A stretch of 64,000 nucleotides of DNA from Verrucomicrobiota bacterium (GTDB taxonomy: Bacteria > Verrucomicrobiota > Verrucomicrobiia > Limisphaerales > UBA9464). A program made the translations under genes and the position numbers. The notes beneath the pieces are model-generated. The model searched no databases and was not told where the DNA came from. It saw nothing but the letters and a program-made list of their open reading frames with translations. The stretch covers positions 62,001-126,000 of the forward strand of contig JAFLEF010000001.1 in assembly GCA_017309115.1 (NCBI GenBank), written 5' to 3'. Of the stretch, positions 63,736 to 64,000 are shown one piece after another (position 1 is the first letter of the stretch; every line of letters starts with the position of its first letter).

Positions 63736-64000
63736 AGCGAGCGAGGCCGACCTGCTGGAAATGGTACGGCGAAGGAATGTTATGTTTACCCTCAATCACC
63801 CGAATCACCTCGACGGCGTCGGGGCCCAGGCATTGATTCCTGCACCCCTAGCGATCCAAGGAGTTTTCACGAAACGGGCCGCGCCATGGCTAGTGCCCCC
63901 GCGTCCGCACAGGCTTCCGCACGGGCCTGGAGAGCAAACCGGTCGCAAGATCTGTCCCCACGCCCACCACCGTCCCACGATTATTCATCCCACCAATCAC
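63736..64000. other. Upstream region of the cyclase hybrid gene
   Basis: 265 bp to the window edge, GC-rich, no gene visible on either strand. Should contain the promoter of the hybrid sensor gene. The gap on its other side (59407-59694, 288 bp) likewise shows no gene and probably holds the kinase promoter. Confidence 0.4.

Overview
The window is a high-GC, densely coded bacterial segment that most resembles the Verrucomicrobiota (or the wider Planctomycetota-Verrucomicrobiota group). The clues are a large Ser/Thr kinase fused to WD40 repeats, a PQQ-type propeller protein beginning DWPQFRGP, many secreted small proteins, and czc/cus gene sets with unusual accessory genes. This placement is an inference; no rRNA gene or complete tRNA gene was seen.

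Region 1 (1-13.7 kb, + strand) is a copper module. It holds the 3' end of a Cu(I) P1B-ATPase, a histidine kinase with a FixL-like PAS domain, a NarL-type regulator and a lone receiver, a Cys-rich lipoprotein, an orphan glycogen-binding (CBM48) protein, small exported proteins, and cusCBA with a TRASH-like protein and a LOG-family protein. It ends in a fragment of an alpha-glucan phosphorylase gene. Region 2 (32.7 down to 13.7 kb, - strand) contains two paralogous Czc-type operons in tandem. Each starts with a small Cys-rich protein read from a TTG codon, followed by an outer-membrane factor, adaptor, RND pump, Zn/Cd-type P1B-ATPase, a secreted C-terminal CxxC/CxC protein and a CnrX-like membrane protein. 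The downstream operon is damaged: its czcA has an in-frame TAG and a frameshift, and its CnrX-like gene is cut off exactly where the phosphorylase fragment ends.

Region 3 (32.7-45.4 kb) looks like a decayed island. It contains a mutated AbiEi/AbiEii pair and a truncated duplicate of their junction, AbrB-VapC and VapBC modules, a PIN-like (DUF5615-type) remnant, and repeats matching the 3' end of a tRNA (best guess tRNA-Asn). Embedded in it is an intact metabolic locus: a LysR regulator divergent from a flavin halogenase-like monooxygenase and an NrtA/SsuA-type ABC importer, followed by a PQQ-like propeller protein.

Region 4 (45.4-55.8 kb) is a tightly packed gene set that I do not recognise as a described pathway. 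It encodes a Rieske oxygenase, an anchored NTF2-like protein, an alpha/beta hydrolase, a PAP2 phosphatase, a membrane desaturase, two cobalamin-type radical SAM enzymes, two GNAT-like proteins and a GH3-type acyl-adenylating amide synthetase. The last five genes are chained by 4-bp ATGA overlaps. A lipid or acyl-amino-acid product would fit and this is the best candidate for a novel system. Region 5 (55.9-63.7 kb, - strand) has two giant signalling proteins: the kinase-WD40 protein and a Cache-HAMP-PAS-histidine kinase-receiver-adenylate cyclase hybrid.
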